Numbered from the stretch's first letter, positions 1 to 6,524 are shown. The stretch: 6,625 bases of DNA from Paracoccaceae bacterium (GCA_011523445.1 WTGT01000190.1:1-6625), one strand, 5' to 3'. Program-made: numbers and translations. The notes: a model not told the origin generated them from the letters alone.

Positions 1-259
1 GCTGAAAAGTACGAATTACACCTTTCCTGGCTACATGGTGCATTCTCAACCCGGAAATTTCCTCGTCAAAAAACTTCACGGACCCATGGGTTGGTTTGTA
101 AAATCCTGATATAAGATTGAAAGTAGTGGTTTTGCCAGCACCATTTGGTCCAATCAATCCATGTATATCACCTTCCCTGACTGCAAAGGATAGTCCATCA
201 ACAGCCTTGATACCTCCAAACTGCTTACCGAGGTCCGAGACAATCAGGATATCAGACAT
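1..259 (-). CDS. livG: LivG-type branched-chain amino acid/amide ABC transporter ATP-binding protein (N-terminal part, cut by window edge)
   Basis: This is the cytoplasmic ATPase that powers the LivH/LivM permease pair. Translating the minus strand from the ATG at 259-257 gives 86 codons that run off the left edge. The Walker A motif GPNGAGKTT is at about residues 36-44. The LivG-type Q-loop, IRTFQ, falls at the very end of the visible part (about residues 82-86). The spacing between the two fits LivG. The signature motif, Walker B and C-terminal Liv extension lie outside the window. The start codon overlaps the end of livM by 8 nt (ATGTCTGA), and an AGGA element at 269-266 lies 6 nt upstream, which supports this start and suggests translational coupling. 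Family assignment to the Liv/urea/amide ATPases is secure from the Q-loop context and gene order. The substrate cannot be read from the ATPase. Confidence 0.9.
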   Translation of the reverse strand, partial: MSDILIVSDLGKQFGGIKAVDGLSFAVREGDIHGLIGPNGAGKTTTFNLISGFYKPTHGSVKFFDEEISGLRMHHVARKGVIRTFQ

Positions 260-1247
260 CTTTGATCCTGCCCCTGAAAACATGCTGTTTTATCAAATCA
301 ATTACCTTTTTTACAACATCCTCCAGACCCTTTGGCATAAACAAAACGGAAGCAATCAGTATAAGACCGTAAACAAGCGGGCGGCCCTGTTCCAATCCCA
401 TTTCACGCAGCACAATTTCGTTTAATGCAGTCAGTATTATACACCCGATTATGGGGCCATAAATGGTTGTGGTACCTCCCACAATTGCCCAGGTCAGTAC
501 AAAAACCATTTGCTCTATGTCAAAAACGTTGGGATTGACGGTACCAATGTAATGCGCCAATAAGGTACCTGCCAATCCTGCAAAGGTTGCTGAAATTACT
601 AGAGCAAGAGTACGATATGCTCGAACATTCACACCCGTTGATTCAGCCAGTTTATCCTGCCAGTGAACAGCATGGAAGGTTAGGCCAATCATCGATTTCT
701 CGATTCGCCACAGGATAACTAGACACAGAATCACTATGATCAGGACAAAATAGTAGTAGTTCACAGGGTCAAAAAAATCGATACGTACAAAGCCAAAATC
801 AATATCGGGAAAGGGATCGATTCGCTTAATTCCCTTGGGTCCACCGAAAGGGTCACGAAACCTTTTCCACAGAAGACGGATGATTTCACCAGCTGCAAAG
901 GACCCGATCAGAAAATAGAACCCTTTCATCCTGAACAGCGGAAAACTCAACCCCCAGGCTATAATACCGGCAGTCAGGGCACCTAGAATCATGGAAATGG
1001 GTACGGGTACTCCCAGTTCCTTGGTATAAATGGCTGAACCATAGGCACCGACACCCATCATCACAATATGTCCCAAGGACCATTCACCGGTCAAGGTCAA
1101 CAATCTGTAGGAAGAAACGACAAGGATATTAATGGTTAAAAATACAAGTATTTCCCGTTGTGAATAGCTCAATCCATGGGGTAGGACAATTAGAACCACT
1201 GCCAAAAGCAGGAAAGAGAACAGGATCAATGGTTGGGGCTTAGACAC
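252..1247 (-). CDS. livM: LivM-type ABC transporter permease
   Basis: This 331-residue inner-membrane permease forms the translocation pore together with LivH. It has a hydrophobic N-terminal segment (about residues 7-23) and then the LivM hallmark G-x-W-S-L-G-H...GVGAYGSA at about residues 54-72. The GGPKGI element at 135-140 matches the family's periplasmic GG-x-x-GI motif. A cytoplasmic coupling region leads into ALVISATFAGLAG at about 215-227, and the conserved segment IVGGTTTIYGPIIG follows near the C-terminal end. The start is GTG: the next in-frame upstream stop comes after about 12 codons, with no better start between. The GTG overlaps the livH stop as GTGTCTAA (8 nt), and a close AGGA lies 2 nt upstream, so coupling to livH is likely. 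In the coupling loop the two arginines usual in this family (RAIRE-like) are replaced by histidines (HAVHWQD). Length and topology are otherwise normal. Substrate unknown. Confidence 0.92.
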   Translation of the reverse strand: MSKPQPLILFSFLLLAVVLIVLPHGLSYSQREILVFLTINILVVSSYRLLTLTGEWSLGHIVMMGVGAYGSAIYTKELGVPVPISMILGALTAGIIAWGLSFPLFRMKGFYFLIGSFAAGEIIRLLWKRFRDPFGGPKGIKRIDPFPDIDFGFVRIDFFDPVNYYYFVLIIVILCLVILWRIEKSMIGLTFHAVHWQDKLAESTGVNVRAYRTLALVISATFAGLAGTLLAHYIGTVNPNVFDIEQMVFVLTWAIVGGTTTIYGPIIGCIILTALNEIVLREMGLEQGRPLVYGLILIASVLFMPKGLEDVVKKVIDLIKQHVFRGRIKDV

Positions 1248-2109
1248 GATCCTGAGTACCGAACATTCCCGTGGGTTTGATGATCAAAACCATGAGCATA
1301 AGGGACAACCCGACAATATCGGCAATTACCCCGTCAACAAAAGTGGTAATTACCGTGTGGATAAAGGCATAAGTAGCCGATGCCAGAACTGCCCCTTCGA
1401 GTGAGCCGATCCCACCTACAATGATGACAATAAACGCCGAGACAATAACCGAATGTCCAATTACTGGGCTGATGGATATAACCGGAGCAGCGACGCTTCC
1501 CGCCACACCGGCCAGGGCTGCACCAATAAACAGGGCAATTATGGACACGGTTCGGGTTGATATACCCTGGAGCATTGCAGCCTCTGGGTCCTGTGCACTT
1601 GCTCTCAGGGCCCAGCCAAATTTGGTTCGTTTTAGAAAAAGCCAGAGCGCAGATAGGCAAACCAGTGCCGAAAGTATTACAAAAAGTCTTTGTACCGGAA
1701 GCCGGACCTTTTCAGAAATAATAATCACATCTTGGGTAACCGGAGGTACATGTTCCATCCTTACACCAAAGCCAAGAATTATCAGTGCCTGAATTACCAT
1801 CAGGAAACCAATGGAAGCCACCAAGCCACCCAATGGATTGTCCCTCAACGGGTGAAACATCGTCATTTCCATGAGTATGCCGACCAGACCAACAAAAATC
1901 AGTCCAATTGCCACAACCAGAAAGAAGGGCATCTGCAAATTGGTATAGAGTGCCACGACAACATACGCCCCAAGCATGAACAGTTCACCATGGGCGAAGT
2001 TGATTACCCCCATCACTCCGAATATCAGGACAAGCCCGACAGCGACAAGGGAAAGATATGCAGCTGCAAACAGGGCGTTCAGCCCTGTTTGCAATAAAAG
2101 CTCAATCAT
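1240..2109 (-). CDS. livH: LivH-type ABC transporter permease
   Basis: This 289-residue inner-membrane permease is the partner of LivM. The family signature is clear: GLVLIFGVM followed by INFAHGELFMLGAY, at residues 25-49. A second conserved block, FGWALRASAQDPEAA followed by LQGI (164-183), is the cytoplasmic EAA-like loop that contacts the ATPase. It is followed by the ALAGVAGSVAAP segment and IVGGIGSLEGAV, as in LivH. The length fits the usual 285-310. The start is the ATG at 2109-2107. It has no recognisable Shine-Dalgarno sequence in the 40-nt gap after the binding-protein gene, and a perfect 12-bp hairpin begins 17 nt into the gene. Translation may therefore be weak or controlled, giving fewer permease than binding-protein molecules (inference). 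The stop overlaps the livM start. The fold is certain; the substrate (amino acid, amide, urea or other) is not. Confidence 0.93.
   Translation of the reverse strand: MIELLLQTGLNALFAAAYLSLVAVGLVLIFGVMGVINFAHGELFMLGAYVVVALYTNLQMPFFLVVAIGLIFVGLVGILMEMTMFHPLRDNPLGGLVASIGFLMVIQALIILGFGVRMEHVPPVTQDVIIISEKVRLPVQRLFVILSALVCLSALWLFLKRTKFGWALRASAQDPEAAMLQGISTRTVSIIALFIGAALAGVAGSVAAPVISISPVIGHSVIVSAFIVIIVGGIGSLEGAVLASATYAFIHTVITTFVDGVIADIVGLSLMLMVLIIKPTGMFGTQDRV
2065..2093 (-). repeat. Perfect 12-bp hairpin at the start of livH
   Basis: The plus strand reads TGCAAACAGGGC (2065-2076), a 5-nt loop (2077-2081), then the exact reverse complement GCCCTGTTTGCA (2082-2093). In the livH mRNA this forms a stem-loop covering nt +17 to +45, within codons 6-15. 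No T-run follows on either strand, so it is not a standard intrinsic terminator. Possible roles are blocking 3'-to-5' decay so that the upstream binding-protein message is stabilised, or slowing translation initiation of livH. The structure is seen directly; the function is inferred. Confidence 0.75.
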
Positions 2110-2149
2110 ATGAGTTAATAACCAAGCTTAACATGTTTTGGGAACTGGA

Positions 2150-3436
2150 TTATCTCTGATCCCACATGATATTGTATTCGGTAAAATACTTCTTCAGGAT
2201 TTCACCATGCTCTTCATACCAGCCGGGAATCCATTTGTATTCCTGAATACGGGCCTTGCCATCATTGACGACGACAACCGGCCAGTTTCCAACCAGTGCC
2301 TGATCAATACCGAACAAGTCCTTGCCCCACCAGTCGGCAGTACCAAATGCATGCTCGCCCGTACCTGATTCCAGCATTGATGCCAAAACATCTCCTGGTT
2401 CCACGGAATTTGCCTTTTCAGCAGCCCACTTCCAGAGATCCATGATGGACGCATATTCCCAACTGACTGCACCCCATTCTCCTGGATGCCTGTTGTTGTA
2501 TTCGGCAAAGAATCCACCCGGATCTTCAAAATTGATGAAGTCCTGCTCAAGAGCGGGGTCATCAAAATCCGGAAACTGGAAGATGAACCCTTCCATGAAT
2601 TCGGCTGAAGTCTTCTCAATCATCTGTTGATAAAAATCAGCCGTACATGAAATTACCGTGCCCTCATATCCCTGTTGAAAGAGTTGCTCTACAAGCGGAT
2701 GAACAAACTCGGTGTAGCAAGTATCAAGGCAGATGATGTCTGTATTGAGCGAAATCATCCGTGAGACAATTGGTGCAAAGTCCGTTGTCGCAGCATCAAA
2801 AAGGATTGGATCCTCATTCGATATGCCAGCAGCCTCGAATGCTGCCAGGTAAGTTGCGACCGAGGGAATTCCCAAGGCATCATCCTGTGCGCAAATGACA
2901 GCCGATTTCAGATCCGGATAATTTTCGGCCAACCACTGTACTCCTGTCACATTATAGATGGGATGTACTTCGGCAGGCGCGATCAAGGTTGATGTATCAG
3001 GACCCAGATCCGATGGCAATAGGGTGGAAAACAGCATGCCGGTACGATCGGCAACAGGTTGGGCACCTGGCCAGGTGTCACCACCCAGCATCATGACGAA
3101 TTTGACTCCATCCTCTATAACCAGTTTACTTGCCCCAGCCCTTGCCTTGGCTGGGTCGTATTCATTGTCATATCCAATGAACTCAACAGGATGGCTTTCA
3201 CCATTAATCTGAATACCACCTGCGGCATTGATTCTTTCAGCCCAAATTTGACAACCATCCAAACCGGGTTTGCCCCAAGCGGCAACTGGACCTGTCAAGG
3301 GGGCCAGAAATCCTATCTTGATAGTCTCTCCCGCGGCTAAAGTTATCTTAGGCAAGCCCATAACCATGCCCGCTGAAATCGTAGCGGCCATACGCTTCAA
3401 GAACTCACGTTTGGTCTGGCTTGAAAAGTTTTTCAT
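2150..3436 (-). CDS. Liv/amide-type ABC transporter periplasmic substrate-binding protein (LivK-like, Peripla_BP_6)
   Basis: This 428-residue protein captures substrate in the periplasm and delivers it to LivHM. After the signal peptide it shows the type-1 periplasmic-binding start KIGFLAPLTGPVAAWG (about residues 40-55), then AERINAAGGI and the LVIEDGVKFVMMLGG lobe, as in LivK/AmiC-like proteins. The leader carries T-K-R-E-F-L-K (residues 8-14), a hydrophobic stretch to about 29 and a probable cleavage near TLAA|GE (35/36). This resembles a twin-arginine (Tat) signal with lysine in the first arginine position; Sec export is the alternative. The C-terminal half is rich in tryptophan (14 in all, seven of them clustered in EWG...SWE...LWKW...DWW...NWP). 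AGGAG at 3450-3446, 9 nt upstream, supports the ATG start. First gene of the importer operon, divergent from tmm. Substrate unknown; a methylated amine or a small amide are candidates from context. Confidence 0.88.
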   Translation of the reverse strand: MKNFSSQTKREFLKRMAATISAGMVMGLPKITLAAGETIKIGFLAPLTGPVAAWGKPGLDGCQIWAERINAAGGIQINGESHPVEFIGYDNEYDPAKARAGASKLVIEDGVKFVMMLGGDTWPGAQPVADRTGMLFSTLLPSDLGPDTSTLIAPAEVHPIYNVTGVQWLAENYPDLKSAVICAQDDALGIPSVATYLAAFEAAGISNEDPILFDAATTDFAPIVSRMISLNTDIICLDTCYTEFVHPLVEQLFQQGYEGTVISCTADFYQQMIEKTSAEFMEGFIFQFPDFDDPALEQDFINFEDPGGFFAEYNNRHPGEWGAVSWEYASIMDLWKWAAEKANSVEPGDVLASMLESGTGEHAFGTADWWGKDLFGIDQALVGNWPVVVVNDGKARIQEYKWIPGWYEEHGEILKKYFTEYNIMWDQR

Positions 3437-3445
3437 TTTCCATTT

Positions 3446-3450
3446 CTCCT
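3446..3450 (-). promoter_or_regulatory. Ribosome-binding site of the substrate-binding protein gene
   Basis: The minus strand reads AAAAAGGAG here, ending 9 nt before the ATG at 3436. This is the strongest Shine-Dalgarno in the importer operon and contrasts with the absence of one before livH. It fits high production of the binding protein. It also rules out the out-of-frame ATG at 3443-3441, which lies too close to it. Confidence 0.7.
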
Positions 3451-3452
3451 TT

Positions 3453-3481
3453 TTGCCAATAAAACCTTATTTATTTATTAT
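3453..3481 (+). promoter_or_regulatory. Candidate sigma70-like promoter of tmm
   Basis: TTGCCA at 3453-3458 matches the -35 consensus TTGACA at 5 of 6 positions. After exactly 17 bp, TATTAT at 3476-3481 matches TATAAT at 5 of 6. Transcription would start near 3488 and leave a leader of about 60 nt before tmm. The -35 box lies immediately next to the ribosome-binding site of the divergent binding-protein gene. The assignment rests on sequence match only, and A+T-rich DNA gives chance -10 matches easily. No comparable promoter was found for the leftward operon. Confidence 0.5.
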
Positions 3482-3511
3482 GAAAAAATTAGCGAAATGA
3501 CTAATAAATAA
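3471..3511. repeat. 10-bp inverted repeat in the divergent intergenic region (possible operator)
   Basis: TTATTTATTA (3471-3480) and its exact reverse complement TAATAAATAA (3502-3511) flank a 21-nt spacer. The left arm overlaps the candidate tmm -10 box at 3476-3481, and the dyad centre lies near 3491, about where transcription would begin. An 8-bp palindrome, TTCATGAA, follows at 3517-3524. Both could be regulator sites shared by tmm and the importer operon. The arms contain only A and T, so chance is a real alternative. Confidence 0.4.
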
Positions 3512-3550
3512 TTTGTTTCATGAATATTAATTTAGTTTTGGGAAAGAAAA

Positions 3551-4891
3551 ATGGGGAAGCGAATAGCAATAATTGGCGCTGGGCCTTCGGGATTGGCTCA
3601 GCTTAGAGCCTTCCAATCGGCCAAGAACAAGGGAACTGAAATCCCTGAAATTGTTTGTTTTGAGAAACAAAGTGATTGGGGTGGGCTTTGGAACTATTCC
3701 TGGCGTACGGGAACCGATGAATATGGTGAACCAGTCCACAATTCCATGTACCGCTATCTATGGTCAAATGGACCCAAGGAAGGGTTGGAGTTTGCCGATT
3801 ATACCTTTGAGGAACACTTCGGAAAAAATATAGCGTCCTATCCACCCAGGGCCGTTCTGTTTGATTATATCAAGGGTCGGGTTGAAAAGGCTGGTGTCAG
3901 GGATTTGATACGCTTTCGTACTCCGGTCCGGAGGGTTGAATACTCGGAAGAAAGGGGAAACTTCAGGGTCGTTGCGGAAAATCTTGTTAAGGGTACTGAA
4001 ACGGATGAGACTTTCGACCATGTAATAGTTGCCAATGGACACTTCTCGACACCCAACGTACCGGAGTTCGAAGGTTTTGAAACTTTCAACGGTCGTATTT
4101 TACATGCTCACGATTTCCGTGATGCACGAGAATTCGTTGGTCAGGATATTCTGATCATTGGAACCAGCTATTCAGCTGAGGATATTGGGTCGCAATGCTG
4201 GAAGTATGGTTGCAAGTCAGTGACCGTCAGCCATCGAACTGCGCCCATAGGTTTTGACTGGCCCGATAATTGGGAAGAAGTTCCCTTGTTGTCCAAGGTG
4301 GAAAAGAAGATTGCAACATTCAAGGATGGTTCAAGCAAGAAAATTGATTCGATCATTTTATGTACCGGTTATCTTCATCACTTCCCCTTTCTGGAAGAGA
4401 ATTTAAGACTGAAAACGGCAAACCGTCTTGCTACTGCCGACCTTTACAAGGGGGTAGTCTGGGCACATAATCCGAAATTGTTCTATCTTGGCATGCAGGA
4501 TCAATGGTATACCTTCAACATGTTTGATGCCCAGGCCTGGTATGTCAGGGATATTATTTTGGGTCACATTGAAGTCCCCGGCAGGGATCAAATGCTGGCC
4601 GATGTCGATGCAAGGGTTACCGAAGAGGATGCGATAGATGATCCTTACGGCCCAATTGTGTACCAAGGGAATTATGTCCGGGAATTGATCGCAGAAACCG
4701 ATTATCCAAGTTTTGATGTGGATGCATCCGACCAAGCATTTATCAAGTGGAAAAAGCACAAGAAACAGAATATTATGGCCTTCAGGGATAATGGTTATGT
4801 ATCTCCAATGACTGGAGTACAGGCACCTCCCCACCATACCAAATGGGTTGAAGCAATGGACGATTCGCTTGAAAGTTATCTTCAAATATAA
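3551..4891 (+). CDS. tmm: Trimethylamine monooxygenase (bacterial flavin-containing monooxygenase, Tmm)
   Basis: This soluble FAD- and NADPH-dependent enzyme oxygenates trimethylamine to trimethylamine N-oxide; characterised family members also oxidise dimethyl sulfide. The 446 residues match the usual bacterial Tmm length, and the sequence closely follows Tmm/mFMO proteins as I remember them. The FAD motif GAGPSG is at 9-14, followed by CFEKQSDWGGLWNYSWRTG. The catalytic-region Asn is N73 in WSNGPKE. The FMO-identifying motif F-x-G-x-x-x-H-x-x-x-F is F179-F189, the NADPH site GTSYSA is at 204-209 with the Tmm tyrosine at Y207, LCTGY is at 270-274, and GMQDQWYTFNMFDAQAW is at 314-330. The start precedes the FAD strand directly, as in relatives; GGGAAAG lies just upstream as a weak ribosome-binding site. 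Transcribed alone, divergent from a Liv-type importer. No TMAO demethylase (tdm) or TMAO transporter (tmoXVW) gene lies in the window. A broader amine or sulfide oxidation role is the main alternative. Confidence 0.93.
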   Translation: MGKRIAIIGAGPSGLAQLRAFQSAKNKGTEIPEIVCFEKQSDWGGLWNYSWRTGTDEYGEPVHNSMYRYLWSNGPKEGLEFADYTFEEHFGKNIASYPPRAVLFDYIKGRVEKAGVRDLIRFRTPVRRVEYSEERGNFRVVAENLVKGTETDETFDHVIVANGHFSTPNVPEFEGFETFNGRILHAHDFRDAREFVGQDILIIGTSYSAEDIGSQCWKYGCKSVTVSHRTAPIGFDWPDNWEEVPLLSKVEKKIATFKDGSSKKIDSIILCTGYLHHFPFLEENLRLKTANRLATADLYKGVVWAHNPKLFYLGMQDQWYTFNMFDAQAWYVRDIILGHIEVPGRDQMLADVDARVTEEDAIDDPYGPIVYQGNYVRELIAETDYPSFDVDASDQAFIKWKKHKKQNIMAFRDNGYVSPMTGVQAPPHHTKWVEAMDDSLESYLQI

Positions 4892-4961
4892 AGCTTTACC
4901 CAAGTAGTATTTCGAACATAGGACATGATTGGGGGGCAAAACCAGTTCAGGATAGAATCAG

Positions 4962-5672
4962 TCAGGACAAGGTTTCTCCAATCAGGTTATTGGTGTTTTC
5001 TTCAATCACGGTTTCGATTGTCTGCATAAAATCTCTCTGGGACAAACCCTGTTCAATTGGTGGAAGAAACTCCAGAACAGCAACCCCGGGCTTTCGTAAT
5101 ATTGCCCTTCTGGGCCAGAAGCATCCAACATTGGTTGCAACTGGAATACAGGGTTTATCCAGCATTTCGTATATGACATAGGCTCCTATCTTGTAAGGCA
5201 TTTTCTTGTTGGGAGCCACTCTGGTCCCTTGTGGAAATATGACCAATTGACTGTGCTCAGTACGGGAAGTTCTTACCCCCTGTTTCAACTGGTTGATGGC
5301 CAGTTTCTTCTTTCCCCTGTCAACAACAACACAACCAATTTTTCTGGCAAAATAACCCACGATAGGTGCGTTTCTGAGTTGTTTCTTCATGACAAAACGA
5401 GGCCTGGGTAAGATGCTGCATAAAATCAAGATATCAAAAAAGGATTGGTGTTTGGAACAAACCAGCACTTCGTCTTGAGGTGGAATACCTTGGATTTTCG
5501 TTTTCAAACCAACAAGATGATGGGCAGAAAACCTTACCCAAAGGCAATAGTTTCTAATGCCCCTGAAAGTCCACTCCTGGCTGATCAGGGACATTGGAAT
5601 GTACAACAGCGACATTACAGCCATTACCAAGTACATCTGGAATATAAATACTAATGATTTGAGCCACTGCAT
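4962..5672 (-). CDS. plsC: 1-acyl-sn-glycerol-3-phosphate acyltransferase (PlsC family)
   Basis: This membrane-bound acyltransferase adds the second acyl chain to lysophosphatidic acid, giving phosphatidic acid for phospholipid synthesis. The 236 residues fit the family. A hydrophobic N-terminal anchor spans about residues 7-30. The catalytic motif I, H75-QSFF-D80 (H-x4-D), follows. Motif II is GCVVVDR (113-119), motif III FPQGTR (146-151) and motif IV CIPVATNVG (175-183). Motif III has Gln where the textbook form has Glu (FPEGTR); to my knowledge FPQGTRVAP is common in alphaproteobacterial members, so activity is expected. The ATG at 5672 has no clear Shine-Dalgarno sequence, but no better in-frame start lies upstream. 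It sits 35 nt after dapB on the same strand, so the two are probably co-transcribed. A related lysophospholipid acyltransferase acting on another acceptor (for example in ornithine-lipid synthesis) is possible but less likely. Confidence 0.88.
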   Translation of the reverse strand: MQWLKSLVFIFQMYLVMAVMSLLYIPMSLISQEWTFRGIRNYCLWVRFSAHHLVGLKTKIQGIPPQDEVLVCSKHQSFFDILILCSILPRPRFVMKKQLRNAPIVGYFARKIGCVVVDRGKKKLAINQLKQGVRTSRTEHSQLVIFPQGTRVAPNKKMPYKIGAYVIYEMLDKPCIPVATNVGCFWPRRAILRKPGVAVLEFLPPIEQGLSQRDFMQTIETVIEENTNNLIGETLS

Positions 5673-5707
5673 GATATTGTCTGATGGTAATGTAATGAGT
5701 AATCTTC

Positions 5708-6517
5708 TTATATTCCAAGAACATCAAACATGTCATACAAACCCGGAGATTGATCCAAGCCCCAAAGCGCCGCTTTCAGGGCGCCAGATGAATAGATCGA
5801 CCGATCGGTAGCAATATGGGAAAGTACTATTTTTTCACCGTTGCCTGCAAAAATGACATCATGTTCACCCACGATACTACCACCCCTGATTGCAGAAAAA
5901 CCGATGTTACCTCTCTTTCTGGCCCCAACAGCACCGTATCTGGGTTTATCCATGTGGTCCGAAAGATCGATTTTTCTGCCGCTGGCTGCAGCTTCTCCAA
6001 GCATCAGGGCAGTTCCTGATGGGGCATCCACCTTGTGATGATGATGGGCTTCGACAATTTCAATATCAAAATCTGCGTCAAGGGATGCAGCAACCATCTC
6101 GGTTATTTTAACCAAAAGATTGACACCCATGGACATATTGCCGGCCTTGATGATCACTGCCGATTTTGATGATCTTGCAATGCTTTTTTCCTGTTTTCGA
6201 TCAATTCCTGTCGTACCGATAACATGAACAAAATTCAATCTGGATGCCAAATCTGCAATATTTATGCTCGAACTCGGTGAACTGAAATCAATAACGGCAT
6301 CAACTTTCCCAAAAGCCTCCTCCGGATCATCAAGAACCATAATCTCATGGGGGTTTTCAGGATTAGTTTCAATTAGCAATTTACCAACCCAGGGATGGCC
6401 AATCATTTCCGTAACTGCGGATAATTCCATCTTGTCCGAATCAGCAATTGCCCTGATCAGCATTTGTCCCATTCGCCCCGAAGCACCAACAATTCCAATT
6501 TTGGGTAACGAACTCAA
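5708..6517 (-). CDS. dapB: 4-hydroxy-tetrahydrodipicolinate reductase (DapB)
   Basis: This cytoplasmic enzyme reduces 4-hydroxy-tetrahydrodipicolinate with NAD(P)H to tetrahydrodipicolinate, in the diaminopimelate/lysine pathway. From the chosen start it has 269 residues, normal for DapB. The nucleotide-binding motif GASGRMG is at 11-17, VIDFSSP near 75-81, VIGTTG at 99-104 and AGNMSMGVN at 125-133. The family signature E-A-HHHHK-V-DAPSGTA at 156-170 includes the catalytic histidine and lysine, and IRGG-x-x-VGEH follows. No ATG or GTG start is available between the upstream in-frame stop (6554-6556) and the nucleotide-binding motif. Two TTG codons compete: 6523 lies only 1 nt from GGAGG, whereas 6517 lies 7 nt from it and is preferred. 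Starting at 6523 would add Met-Lys. Followed at 35 nt by plsC. Confidence 0.95.
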   Translation of the reverse strand: MSSLPKIGIVGASGRMGQMLIRAIADSDKMELSAVTEMIGHPWVGKLLIETNPENPHEIMVLDDPEEAFGKVDAVIDFSSPSSSINIADLASRLNFVHVIGTTGIDRKQEKSIARSSKSAVIIKAGNMSMGVNLLVKITEMVAASLDADFDIEIVEAHHHHKVDAPSGTALMLGEAAASGRKIDLSDHMDKPRYGAVGARKRGNIGFSAIRGGSIVGEHDVIFAGNGEKIVLSHIATDRSIYSSGALKAALWGLDQSPGLYDMFDVLGI

Positions 6518-6524
6518 CTTCAAT

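Noticed and set aside
117..425. Plus-strand open frame of 102 codons across the livG/livM junction
   Set aside because: It is antisense to the livG Walker A region and the livM C terminus, both securely identified, and it crosses their junction without regard to either gene.
1421..2097. Plus-strand open frames of 123 and 135 codons opposite livH
   Set aside because: They are shadows of livH; their predicted proteins lack any family pattern, and their frames simply avoid stops because of the codons on the other strand.
3134..3155. 7-bp inverted repeat CCCAGCC / GGCTGGG with an 8-nt loop
   Set aside because: It lies deep inside the binding-protein gene, is short, has no T-run and is expected by chance in a window of this size.
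4403..4939. 178-codon open frame on the minus strand opposite the 3' half of tmm
   Set aside because: It is antisense to a well-conserved gene, has no recognisable domain, and its odd composition is explained by the complement of tmm codons.
4892..4961. Possible bidirectional terminator between convergent tmm and plsC
   Set aside because: I found no stem with a T-run on either strand; the G run at 4931-4936 has no pairing C run nearby.
5800..5809. 10-bp palindrome ACCGATCGGT
   Set aside because: It falls within dapB codons near the 3' end, is isolated with no partner copy, and has no link to a promoter.
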